64,000 nucleotides of DNA from Acidobacteriota bacterium (GTDB taxonomy: Bacteria; Acidobacteriota; Holophagae; Acanthopleuribacterales; Acanthopleuribacteraceae). How positions within the stretch are numbered: the first letter of the stretch is position 1; each line of letters starts with the position of its first letter. The notes under the pieces are model-generated. The model did no database searches, had not been told where the DNA came from, and was given only the letters and a program-made list of their open reading frames with translations. The stretch is taken from contig JASJCB010000011.1 in the NCBI GenBank assembly GCA_030066195.1, positions 43,418 through 107,417 on the forward strand, written 5' to 3'. Of the stretch, positions 26,938 to 34,211 are shown piece by piece. Made by a program: the position numbers and the translations under genes.

Positions 26938-27216
26938 GTGATCAAAAAGGACATCGTGGAACAACTCCATGAAGAGCATGGCGGCATGACCTTGCCGGAA
27001 ACAGAGGAACATGTCAACACCTTGCTGGAACTGCTGAAGGACGCCATGGACCGCGAGGATGTCACCATCACCCACTTCGGCAAGTTCCGGCACAAACACC
27101 GCAAGGTTCGCGAGATCATCCTGCCCAGCGGCAAAAAGCAATTGACCAACGCTACCGATCGCATCCAGTTCCTGCCCAGCCCGGCCTTGAAAACCAAGAT
27201 CAACAGCGAATCTTGA
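26938..27216 (+). CDS. HU/IHF family DNA-binding protein
   Basis: A 92-residue protein with the HU fold: an N-terminal helical pair (MIKKDIVEQLHEEHGGMTL, then a helix to residue 38), the VTITHFGKFRHKHRKVRE strand pair corresponding to the HU F-G-x-F region, and a short C-terminal tail. The DNA-binding arms carry ILPSGKKQLTNA in place of the usual N-P-x-T-G, so it is a divergent member closer to IHF-like proteins. It starts at GTG 26938, directly after ddl. Confidence 0.85.
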   Translation: MIKKDIVEQLHEEHGGMTLPETEEHVNTLLELLKDAMDREDVTITHFGKFRHKHRKVREIILPSGKKQLTNATDRIQFLPSPALKTKINSES

Positions 27217-27440
27217 TGTGACGAGCGTCATCTTCCCGCCTTATTTTCCGGAAAACTGAGCCGAACCCGGTCCGCGGATCGCTTTATAGAAATGAAGGGG
27301 CTCACGGCCCCGTTTGACAACCCGAATGATCCGGGGGGAGCGTAGGGGCTACACTTTCGGATGCGTAACCGATAGAATGGTAGTGCATCCCAAGCAGCAT
27401 CCGTGGTTGGCGGTCGATCCGGGTATAAGGAGGTTGTACC

Positions 27441-27881
27441 GTGAGAGGAGCAGGTGGAACGGAGGGCGGCGTCGGCCGATTCTTCATTGGTTTTGTCATG
27501 CTGTGTGCCGGCGGGTACATGTTTTTCAACTCGATTCACGTAACCCAACACTGGGGCCTGGGCCGATCCATTTTCAGCGTGGGCGGTTTCGGCATCACCT
27601 CGGGCATGGTTTTGGTGCCCTTCATCTTCGGCGTAGGCATGATCTTCTACAGCGCCAAAAACTTCATCGGCTGGCTCTTGACCATCGGTTCTCTTTCGGC
27701 CCTGGTTTTCGGCGTCATCGCGTCGATCAACTTCCGCATGGAACGCCTCACGGCCTTCGAGTTGATCGTCATCCTGGTGCTGTTCATCGGCGGCTTGGGC
27801 ATGTTCCTCAGTTCCCTGAGAGATATGGATCGATCGGGCGACAAGGATGTGGACGATATTCGCAGCCGGTACAAGCTTTAG
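27441..27881 (+). CDS. Small integral membrane protein
   Basis: A 146-residue protein starting at GTG 27441 with AAGGAGG at 27428-27434. A Gly-rich N-terminus precedes about four hydrophobic helices (near residues 13-28, 45-68, 70-92 and 102-122) and a charged cytoplasmic tail (RDMDRSGDKDVDDIRSRYK). No family was recognised. Its last four bases overlap the end of the convergent M23 peptidase gene. About 220 bases separate it from the HU gene, so it has its own promoter or a long leader. Confidence 0.75.
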   Translation: MRGAGGTEGGVGRFFIGFVMLCAGGYMFFNSIHVTQHWGLGRSIFSVGGFGITSGMVLVPFIFGVGMIFYSAKNFIGWLLTIGSLSALVFGVIASINFRMERLTAFELIVILVLFIGGLGMFLSSLRDMDRSGDKDVDDIRSRYKL

Positions 27882-29110
27882 CGTTTGGCGGAAATCATAA
27901 CGGGCTGTTCCATGGCGTCCAATCGCTTCTTCAACGGGTCGATCAGGACCGCTTTCTCGGCGGGCGTGGCTTGAAGGGTCTTGCGGCTGTCGGCGAACCG
28001 TTGGCGGCGGTAATCGACCTGACGGCCGTTCTTCCAAAACCGCAAACAAACGTGTTCTCCCGTGGCCAGGCCTGTTCGACCCACGTAACCGATCACCTGG
28101 CCGCGCTTTACCTTAACCCCGGATTCGATACCCTCGGCAATGCGGCTCATGTGCAGGTATTGGGTTTCGTAGACGGCGTCGTGCTTCAGTTTCACATAGC
28201 GGCCGTTGTAACGGGCGCGGCGGGCCTCGGTCACCTCGCCGTCGGCCATGGCCAGAATGGGCGTGCCCTCGGGCGCGGCGTAATCGGTACCCAGATGCGC
28301 CTTATAGCGTTTCTGGACGGGGTGGAACCGCCTCCCCGCGTAATGGGAGGAAACACGGCCGCCCTTGATGGGCGCGCGCAGGAAATCAGTGCGGACGCCC
28401 TTGCCGCTTTCGTCCAAATAGAGCGTCTCGTGTTCCTTGTCATAGAGAAAGGCGTAGTGTTCGGTTTCTCCCCGAGCAAACCAGGCGGCCTTGATGCGAC
28501 CCAAGCCGACCGCCTTGCCTGCCGCGATTTCTTCCTCGAAGATCAGCCTGAAGCGATCGCCCGGCTGCAACTTCCGAAAATCGATCCGCTTGTGGAAGAC
28601 ATCGGCCAGGGCGTTGGTCAACTGCTTGGGTAAACCCTGTCCGGTCAGTGCGTGGTACAGCGACGTTTCGATAACCCCGAAAACCTCGCGCTCGCGGAGG
28701 CGCTTCAATTTCCGCCCGCGATAAACCTTTACGCTCTCGTTCAGGTCGAAGACTACGAAGTCCTGCTTGTTCTCCTCGTAAACCAGGTAACGCAAGGCAT
28801 CTTCCCGTTCGATGTCGTGCAGGGCCAGAATGGGACGGCCGGCCTGGATACGACGCACGTCGAACACGCCGCGGGAGGCGCGGACGGTATCTTGGATGCG
28901 GTCGGGATGAACGCCCCGTTCAACCAGGATCACGGCCAGGCTGCTTTGAGGCGCTACTTTGTGCCGATGAACCCGGTAATTGCCGAAGGGCAGATCGTAG
29001 GCGGCTCCCAAGTGGTCGTTTTCGTTGAAGATGCCGGTTCGGTCGGGTACTTCATTCGGTGCGCCGGCAAGAAGGGTTCCCACGCACAAGAGCACTAAGG
29101 CAGAGTACAT
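27878..29110 (-). CDS. M23 family (LytM-type) cell-wall peptidase
   Basis: A 410-residue exported protein (signal peptide residues 1-16) with LysM-like/OapA-type N-terminal segments and a C-terminal LytM domain. Zinc ligands His272 and Asp276 (HLGTD) and the catalytic-side YLHMS are present, and the third motif is GEHVCLRFWKNG: His353 is kept, but the second His of the usual HxH is Cys355. A Cys at this position is seen in some M23 proteins and could still bind zinc. It should cleave peptide cross-links of peptidoglycan or activate amidases. The layout resembles MepM/NlpD-type envelope hydrolases. Convergent with the membrane protein at 27441, overlapping by 4 bases. Confidence 0.9.
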   Translation of the reverse strand: MYSALVLLCVGTLLAGAPNEVPDRTGIFNENDHLGAAYDLPFGNYRVHRHKVAPQSSLAVILVERGVHPDRIQDTVRASRGVFDVRRIQAGRPILALHDIEREDALRYLVYEENKQDFVVFDLNESVKVYRGRKLKRLREREVFGVIETSLYHALTGQGLPKQLTNALADVFHKRIDFRKLQPGDRFRLIFEEEIAAGKAVGLGRIKAAWFARGETEHYAFLYDKEHETLYLDESGKGVRTDFLRAPIKGGRVSSHYAGRRFHPVQKRYKAHLGTDYAAPEGTPILAMADGEVTEARRARYNGRYVKLKHDAVYETQYLHMSRIAEGIESGVKVKRGQVIGYVGRTGLATGEHVCLRFWKNGRQVDYRRQRFADSRKTLQATPAEKAVLIDPLKKRLDAMEQPVMISAKR

Positions 29111-29395
29111 AATTGGTTCCTGAATGATGAGATCAGATGAACATCAGAATGGAATGGTTCCGAATCGCGGCAAGCTACAAACCGCACGAGCCTCACGGGC
29201 GCTTAATGTATCAGTTTCGTCGATGTTTTGTCAAATTCTGCACATTCTCCGGACAAAACCGCCGCCCGAGGTCATAACCGCGGAACATCTACATCCCGCT
29301 CATGCCGTTTGTGGTTGCCGGTTCCCGTGAAGATCGAGGGTGAGCCGGGCCGCCGGCCCCGATCTAATAGGTGTAACAGGGGTCGGTCGGCAGAT
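29111..29395. other. Intergenic region upstream of the M23 gene
   Basis: About 285 bases with no gene; it should hold the M23 promoter (minus strand). No clear -35/-10 pair was seen. It adjoins the beta-lactamase terminator at 29396-29424. Confidence 0.4.
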
Positions 29396-29424
29396 AAAAA
29401 GGCGCCCCAACAATAGTTGGGGCG
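29396..29424 (-). terminator. Rho-independent terminator (minus strand)
   Basis: Read on the minus strand, CGCCCCAAC, loop TATT, GTTGGGGCG (29403-29424) forms a perfect 9-bp stem followed by CCTTTTT. It lies about 175 bases beyond the beta-lactamase stop and is the likely end of that transcript. Confidence 0.8.
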
Positions 29425-29535
29425 ACCGGAAGGTGGGAAAATGAAAAACAAATTGCTCACCTTGGGTTAAGCAAAAGCAGTGCCAATGCTGCAATGTTAA
29501 CTCTGCCAAGGGGAGCGGCCTGTCAAAATGGCATG

Positions 29536-29556
29536 GGGTGCCAATTTATGGCACCC
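29536..29556. repeat. Hairpin in the beta-lactamase 3' region
   Basis: GGGTGCC (29536-29542) and GGCACCC (29550-29556) with a 7-base AT loop. No T-run follows on either strand. It lies between the beta-lactamase stop and the terminator. Confidence 0.5.
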
Positions 29557-29599
29557 GTGGCAACAGTAGTGACAATTGCTGTCGCTTTTGGGAGATACA

Positions 29600-30436
29600 T
29601 CAAGGAGAACCGGGCGACTCGTTTTCCAGAGGAAGGGCGCGATAACTGATCGGGGTCAACAGCGGCAGCACGTGAAGATCGCGTAGAATGGCTTTGACCA
29701 TGCCAAGGCGATGTTTAACACCGGCTTTTTCGTCCGGCAGATCCGCGTTGTAGGCAAACACGAACACTCGCTCGCCGCGTTGCACGTAGCCCACCAGCCA
29801 GCCCAGACCCTGGCCGTCGGAGCCGGTTTTGCCGTGCAGGGTGTAGCCGTCGGCCCGCTCCAGCACCATCATCTCGCGAACCTGTTGCATGTGTTTGCGC
29901 TGAAAGGGGAGTTCATTCCTGACGAGTTTGGTCAGGAAATCCACCTGTTCGTCGGGGGAAATCGCCAGGGAGGAATCCAGCCAGAAATCAGTTAAACCGC
30001 CGTCGATATCGCGATTGCCGTAGGCCAGGCGGTCCAATTGGCGCTGCATCCGGGTTTGACCGATGCCGGTAGCCGTTTCCTGGAAGTACCAGACCGCGGA
30101 AGTGCGCAGGGCCGAAGCCAGGGTGTGATCCTCGGCCCAACTGCCGCGCACCTGGGGGTAGCGCTGGGGATGGAAGGGCAACAGGTGATCGGGTCCGCTT
30201 GCCACGCCCGTATCCAGGGCAATCAGCGCATGCGGCAGTTTGAAGGTAGAGCACGGTGAAAAGCGGGCGGCGCAACGCTCGGGATTGTAACGCAGGGTGC
30301 GTCCGGTCTCCAAGTCACGGAGCACAAAAGCACCGTCGAAACCCTTGAAATGTCTGCCCAGATCGATAGGCGCCCGATGACAGGAGGTGATCACGGAAAG
30401 GAGGAAGAGAGCCGGAAGGATACGTGGTAGGGTCAT
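29600..30436 (-). CDS. Class D (OXA-type) beta-lactamase, lipoprotein
   Basis: A 278-residue serine beta-lactamase with every class D motif: STFK at 63-66 (nucleophile Ser63, carbamylatable Lys66), SAV at 113-115 followed by WY, YGN at 139-141, Trp152, and KTG at 203-205. The N-terminus is a lipoprotein signal with lipobox VITSC (Cys19), so the enzyme is probably anchored to a membrane. The start has AAGGAG with good spacing. It is divergent from a blaI-type repressor and an M56 membrane protease about 850 bases away, which suggests inducible expression, though no copy of the repressor palindrome was found at its own promoter. It is probably a chromosomal, species-specific enzyme. Confidence 0.93.
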   Translation of the reverse strand: MTLPRILPALFLLSVITSCHRAPIDLGRHFKGFDGAFVLRDLETGRTLRYNPERCAARFSPCSTFKLPHALIALDTGVASGPDHLLPFHPQRYPQVRGSWAEDHTLASALRTSAVWYFQETATGIGQTRMQRQLDRLAYGNRDIDGGLTDFWLDSSLAISPDEQVDFLTKLVRNELPFQRKHMQQVREMMVLERADGYTLHGKTGSDGQGLGWLVGYVQRGERVFVFAYNADLPDEKAGVKHRLGMVKAILRDLHVLPLLTPISYRALPLENESPGSP

Positions 30437-30505
30437 AGTGTCAACTCCTTATCGAGAACGTAAGACGGGGCCCGTCTCGAAGATCGATCCGGGCCCCGGC
30501 TTGTT

Positions 30506-30592
30506 GCGCTGCGGTAATTGAAAGTGCAGGAGAACCGGGAACCCGTGCCTTGCAAGGCGGCGGGCCCCCGGATGGAGCGCTGCGGTAATTGA
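30506..30592. repeat. Two-copy intergenic repeat
   Basis: GCGCTGCGGTAATTGA occurs at 30506-30521 and again at 30577-30592 (71 bases apart). Each copy is preceded by a GC-rich inverted segment (GGGCCCCGG or GGGCCCCCGG). It lies directly upstream of the beta-lactamase, in its leader or promoter region. Unrelated in sequence to the array at 30831. Confidence 0.6.
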
Positions 30593-30830
30593 TCGTCGGG
30601 CGGCTGAAAAGTACGGCGCCCGCGGGCGGTTGTCCTTGCGACCGACCCGCTGTTTACATTGCCTAATTTGCAGCCGGGGTTTGAAACCTGTATGAAAGCG
30701 ATGTGAAAAGGAAATGAATGTAAATGAAGGACTGAATCGACGGATCACACTCAACAACCCGATTCGATTCCATCAATCCATAACGTTGTTTCTTCGCCGT
30801 CGAAGGGGAAGTCCAACGGAAATCTTTCAT

Positions 30831-31080
30831 ATACAAAATGGGGGCACTAGGATTTCTGTAGAAATCCTCGATTCACAAAATGGGAAATGCAAGATTTCCG
30901 GAGAAATCCTCGATACACAAAATGGGAAATGCAAGATTTCCGGAGAAATCCTCGATTCACAAAATGGGAAACGCAAGATCTCCATGGAAATCCTCGATAC
31001 ACAAAATGGGAAATCAAGGAATCCAATGGGATTCCTTCTTATACAAATCTGCGATGCCCGGGATCGATTCCCATTCCCAG
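30831..31080. repeat. Tandem 42-bp hairpin array
   Basis: Five clear units and one degenerate unit (starts at 30831, 30871, 30913, 30955, 30997, 31041; lengths 40, 42, 42, 42, 44 and 40). Each has a conserved half (ATACACAAAATGGGAAATGC in the consensus) and a palindromic half: GGATTTC/GAAATCC, GATTTC/GAAATC twice, GATCTC/GAAATC, and GGAATCC/GGATTCC. The last stem differs from the first on both arms yet still pairs, so base-pairing seems conserved. Because units are mostly multiples of three, open frames appear on both strands, but none has a proper start. It lies between the divergent beta-lactamase and blaI genes. Confidence 0.85.
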
Positions 31081-31202
31081 ATGTTCCAAATGGTATTTCG
31101 GGGAATCGGGCAAGCATGTCGACTTACCTTGTTGACGATCGAGAAATCCGGTAGCCGTTATCCTTGCATCCTCCCTCCGTGCAAAATTTTTCTCCGAATC
31201 GC

Positions 31203-31267
31203 TTGACAGGGAGGAACGGCGCGCATATATTTCAACACATGTTGAAAATTCAACACACAGTACTGAA
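31203..31267 (+). promoter_or_regulatory. blaI promoter with overlapping palindromic operator
   Basis: TTGACA at 31203-31208 and TATATT at 31226-31231 are exactly 17 bases apart, a near-consensus sigma-70 promoter with a start expected near 31238. The palindrome TTCAACACATGTTGAA (31231-31246; 7-bp arms) covers that start. A second partial copy, TTCAACACACAGTACTGAA (31249-31267), follows. The arrangement is what is expected for autorepression by the downstream BlaI-type protein, whose known relatives bind palindromes centred on ACA/TGT. Confidence 0.8.
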
Positions 31268-31287
31268 ACAAACCACGGGGATCCCCA

Positions 31288-31674
31288 ATGACTTCCAAAG
31301 GAACCAAACTCAGCAAGCGCGAACAAGAGGTTATGGAGTTGCTGTACCGGCAGGGTGAGATGTCCGCCTCCGATATCCAGGCGGGCATGACCGACGCGCC
31401 TACCAATTCCGCCGTTCGCTCCATTCTCCGCCTTCTGGTGGAGAAGGGCCACGCCCTGCGCAAGCAGGACGGGTTTCGCTATCTCTATGCGCCCGCGGTC
31501 GGCCGCGATCAAGCCGGCCGCTCGGCGCTCAAGAACCTGCTCAAGACCTTTTTCCAGGGTTCGCCCCAAAAGGCCTTTGTCCAACTGGTCGACCTGTCCA
31601 AGGAAGAGATGGCGGAAGAGGACTGGGAGCGTCTCAGCAACCTGATTCAAAAAGCCAAAGAGGAGGAACGCTGA
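31288..31674 (+). CDS. blaI: BlaI/MecI/CopY family repressor
   Basis: A 128-residue winged-helix repressor. The N-terminal domain has LSKREQEVMELLYRQGEMSA, the DNA-recognition helix region PTNSAVRSILRLLVEKG and the wing HALRKQDGFRYLYAP. The C-terminal helices (residues 75-128) would form the dimer and carry the protease-cleavage region used when the partner M56 protein is activated. The promoter and operator are directly upstream. The stop overlaps the start of the M56 gene (TGATG at 31672-31676), so the two proteins are made together, as in blaI-blaR1 pairs. Likely targets are its own promoter and possibly the divergent class D beta-lactamase. Confidence 0.92.
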   Translation: MTSKGTKLSKREQEVMELLYRQGEMSASDIQAGMTDAPTNSAVRSILRLLVEKGHALRKQDGFRYLYAPAVGRDQAGRSALKNLLKTFFQGSPQKAFVQLVDLSKEEMAEEDWERLSNLIQKAKEEER

Positions 31675-34022
31675 TGTTGCTAACCGCCTCCGTCCTGCCT
31701 TTTGCCGCGCTTGTCCTGAAAAGCTGCCTGATCATCCTCACCGCCCTGGTCGTTGTACGCCTGTTGCGACGCGCGTCGGCCGCGATGCGCTGTGCGGTTT
31801 GGACCACGGCCCTCTATGCCGTATTGTTCCTGCCGCTCGCCACCTGGTTATTACCGTCCTGGCGGTTGGGATGGTTCCCGCGAGCACCACAGTCCGTTGT
31901 GGAAACGACCCTGAAGCCAATCACGTCGCCGGTGATCTCGGCACAGGCGGAATCTGTCGAGCCGCAACCCCAAGCGGTCGCCGTTCCGGCTGAGACCGGG
32001 TATGTGCATACGCCCGCGCTTCCCGCATGGGCCGGCATATCCGCAATCGGTTGGCCTCGGGCTGTATTTTCACTTTGGTTGGCCGTGACCATGCTTTTAC
32101 TGGTTCGCGTTCTGGTCGCCCAATTCCACGCCAGGCGATTGTCGAGAAGCGCATGTGCTCCAAAAGGAGATGCACTGCCGCGACTCACGCGACTGCTGGC
32201 CACCGAATTGGGTCTGCGCCGTCCCGTCCGTACGGCGCTTTGTCCCCGTATTCAGGCACCGCTCGGCTGGGGTTACCTGCGGCCCGTCATTTTACTGCCC
32301 ATGGAGGCGGAAGACTGGTCCGAGGAACGGTTACGCCCCGTGTTGATCCATGAACTGGCCCATATCAAGCGCGGCGATGTTCACACGCATCTCATCGCCC
32401 AATTGACCGGCGCCGTCTGGTGGTTCAACCCGCTGGTGCGCATCTTGATCAAGGGATTGATCGATGACCGCGAACGAGCTTGTGATGATCACGTGTTGCT
32501 CCTGGGAACGTCCGGTCCGGCTTATGCCGGGCATCTGGTCGCCATCGCCAGACAATTTTCGGCGCGCGGCTCCCTGGCCGCTGCCGTCAGCATGGCCCAT
32601 CATTCTCAACTGGAGGGACGTCTCATGTCCATTCTCGATCGTCACCAAAAGCGTCAGACCCAAGTAAAAAAGCATTGGTTGATTCCCGTCCTGGCCGCAT
32701 GTATGCTGCTGCCCCTTATCATCGCTCATCCCGGACCCAAGTCCGAACCGGAACCCGCCCCCTATGAACCCACGGCGCCGATCGCGTTGGAACCCATGGA
32801 GCCGGCGCAAGACGAACCGAAGCCCAGGGTTGTCAAGGAACCCCTGGAAGAGTTGAACGAGGAACAAGAACGCGTCGCGGCAGAGGCGGGCCTGGCCGAA
32901 CGCTTCTCCGAGCGCGACATTCGCTATATCTTCGCCAATGAAATCGACCTGGATACCCTGGACACCTATCGGCAGGTTGGCGGCTGGGGGCGTTTCAGCA
33001 CCCGCGACCTGCATTACCTGATCGATAAGGGCGTCACCGCGGATCACATCGAGGCCATGCGCAAAGCCCGCCTGCTTGATCGTTTTTCCGCCCGCGATAT
33101 CTTCTACCTGTTGGCAAAAGAAGTCCCGCTGGACTTTATCGAGGACCTTCGCGAGGAGTCGTTGTTGAATCGGTACAGCGCCAGGGACATGCAATACCTT
33201 TATGAGAAAAAGGTGTCCCTGGATTACCTGGTCGGCCTTCGGGATGCCGATTTGATCAATCGCTACTCCGGGCACGACGTCCGTTTCCTGTCTGAAAAGC
33301 AGGTGCCGATCGAGTACCTGGACCTGATGAACCGGGCCGACATGATCAACCGCTGGTCCGCGCACGATGTCCACTATCTCTACAGCAAGAACGTGGACAT
33401 CGACAAACTTGCGGGCTTCCAGGAAGCCGATATCATCAACCGGTTCTCGGCTCATGACACTGTTGCTCTGCTCAATGCCGAAGTTCCGATCGAGCATTTG
33501 GAAGCGGTCAAGGACGCCGGGTTGATCAACCGTTTTTCCGCGCACGATTTGACCTTTATGTATAAGGAAGGGGTAGACCTGACCTATCTGGACGCGGTTA
33601 ATGAGATCGGTTTGATCAATCGGTTCTCGGCCCACGACCTGCATTTTCTCTCGGCCAAACAGATGCCCATGGACTATCTTCAGTCCGTTAATGAAGCGGG
33701 TTATATCGATCGGTTCTCGGCTCATGACCTGGTCTTCCTGCAAGGCAGCGACATGCCGGTCGATCACTTGGACGAGTTCGGCAATCGCGGCCTGATCAAT
33801 GATTTGTCGGCCTACAGCATCGAATTTCTGTACCGCAACCCGGTGCCATTCGACTTCATTACCAGGCTGAAGCAAGAGCACCTCTTGCGTTATTTCGACG
33901 GCGAGGACCTGCATCACCTGCATCGGCGCGGCGTTACCCTGGACGAAATCCGCGACGCGGAAAGCCGGGGGCTTCTGTCCAAGCGCTACAAGAAGACCAA
34001 GATCACCGACATTTTCCCTTAG
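31674..34022 (+). CDS. M56 (BlaR1-like) membrane protease with twelve 30-residue repeats
   Basis: A 782-residue partner of the BlaI-type repressor. The N-terminal half is an M56 metalloprotease: helices near residues 5-25, 35-55 and 130-150, zinc motif HELAH at 226-230, the conserved RACDD segment, and a fourth helix near 335-352. BlaR1 proteins end in a penicillin-binding sensor; here the C-terminal part instead holds a Pro/Glu linker and twelve consecutive repeats of exactly 30 residues (407-766), consensus (L/I)I-N-R-F-S-A-H-D-L-x-F-L-x-x-x-x-V-P-x-D-Y-L. No SxxK serine module is present, so the signal must be sensed another way. Shorter repeats of similar style occur on M56 proteins of related bacteria. 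Confidence 0.9.
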   Translation: MLLTASVLPFAALVLKSCLIILTALVVVRLLRRASAAMRCAVWTTALYAVLFLPLATWLLPSWRLGWFPRAPQSVVETTLKPITSPVISAQAESVEPQPQAVAVPAETGYVHTPALPAWAGISAIGWPRAVFSLWLAVTMLLLVRVLVAQFHARRLSRSACAPKGDALPRLTRLLATELGLRRPVRTALCPRIQAPLGWGYLRPVILLPMEAEDWSEERLRPVLIHELAHIKRGDVHTHLIAQLTGAVWWFNPLVRILIKGLIDDRERACDDHVLLLGTSGPAYAGHLVAIARQFSARGSLAAAVSMAHHSQLEGRLMSILDRHQKRQTQVKKHWLIPVLAACMLLPLIIAHPGPKSEPEPAPYEPTAPIALEPMEPAQDEPKPRVVKEPLEELNEEQERVAAEAGLAERFSERDIRYIFANEIDLDTLDTYRQVGGWGRFSTRDLHYLIDKGVTADHIEAMRKARLLDRFSARDIFYLLAKEVPLDFIEDLREESLLNRYSARDMQYLYEKKVSLDYLVGLRDADLINRYSGHDVRFLSEKQVPIEYLDLMNRADMINRWSAHDVHYLYSKNVDIDKLAGFQEADIINRFSAHDTVALLNAEVPIEHLEAVKDAGLINRFSAHDLTFMYKEGVDLTYLDAVNEIGLINRFSAHDLHFLSAKQMPMDYLQSVNEAGYIDRFSAHDLVFLQGSDMPVDHLDEFGNRGLINDLSAYSIEFLYRNPVPFDFITRLKQEHLLRYFDGEDLHHLHRRGVTLDEIRDAESRGLLSKRYKKTKITDIFP
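32892..33971 (+). repeat. Twelve in-frame 90-bp coding repeats
   Basis: The segment is exactly 12 x 90 bases and encodes twelve 30-residue helix-turn-helix-like units. The middle units (5-10) are the most alike (NRFSAHD or NRWSAHD cores), while the first and last are diverged, the usual picture for a repeat array growing from the centre. Length is strictly conserved with no indels. Confidence 0.9.
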
Positions 34023-34044
34023 GGTTCTTCCCGAACCACCAAAG

Positions 34045-34081
34045 GCCGCGTGCGGGGTTTCTCCGTACGCGGCTTTTTTTG
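34045..34081 (+). terminator. Rho-independent terminator of the blaI-M56 operon
   Basis: GCCGCGTGCGG (34045-34055) pairs with CCGTACGCGGC (34063-34073), one wobble, 7-base loop, followed by seven T. It starts 22 bases after the M56 stop. Confidence 0.9.
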
Positions 34082-34211
34082 TATCCGAGAGCTTCGGACA
34101 AAGCCGGTCGGTCTTTCATTTGCTTGACTTTTAACAGCATTGCTACTAGTTTTAAGGTCTGAACCCGTTTAACCCCTAGTCGTAATGACCCGTCCTTAAT
34201 GGAGCGAGTGG

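Noticed and set aside
30831..31080. CRISPR array
   Set aside because: The parts between palindromes are themselves repeated rather than unique spacers, and no cas gene is present.
30714..31154. 146-codon frame with 14-residue repeats over the 42-bp array
   Set aside because: Frames are open on both strands because the unit length is a multiple of three; there is no ribosome binding site, and the palindromes explain the repeats better.
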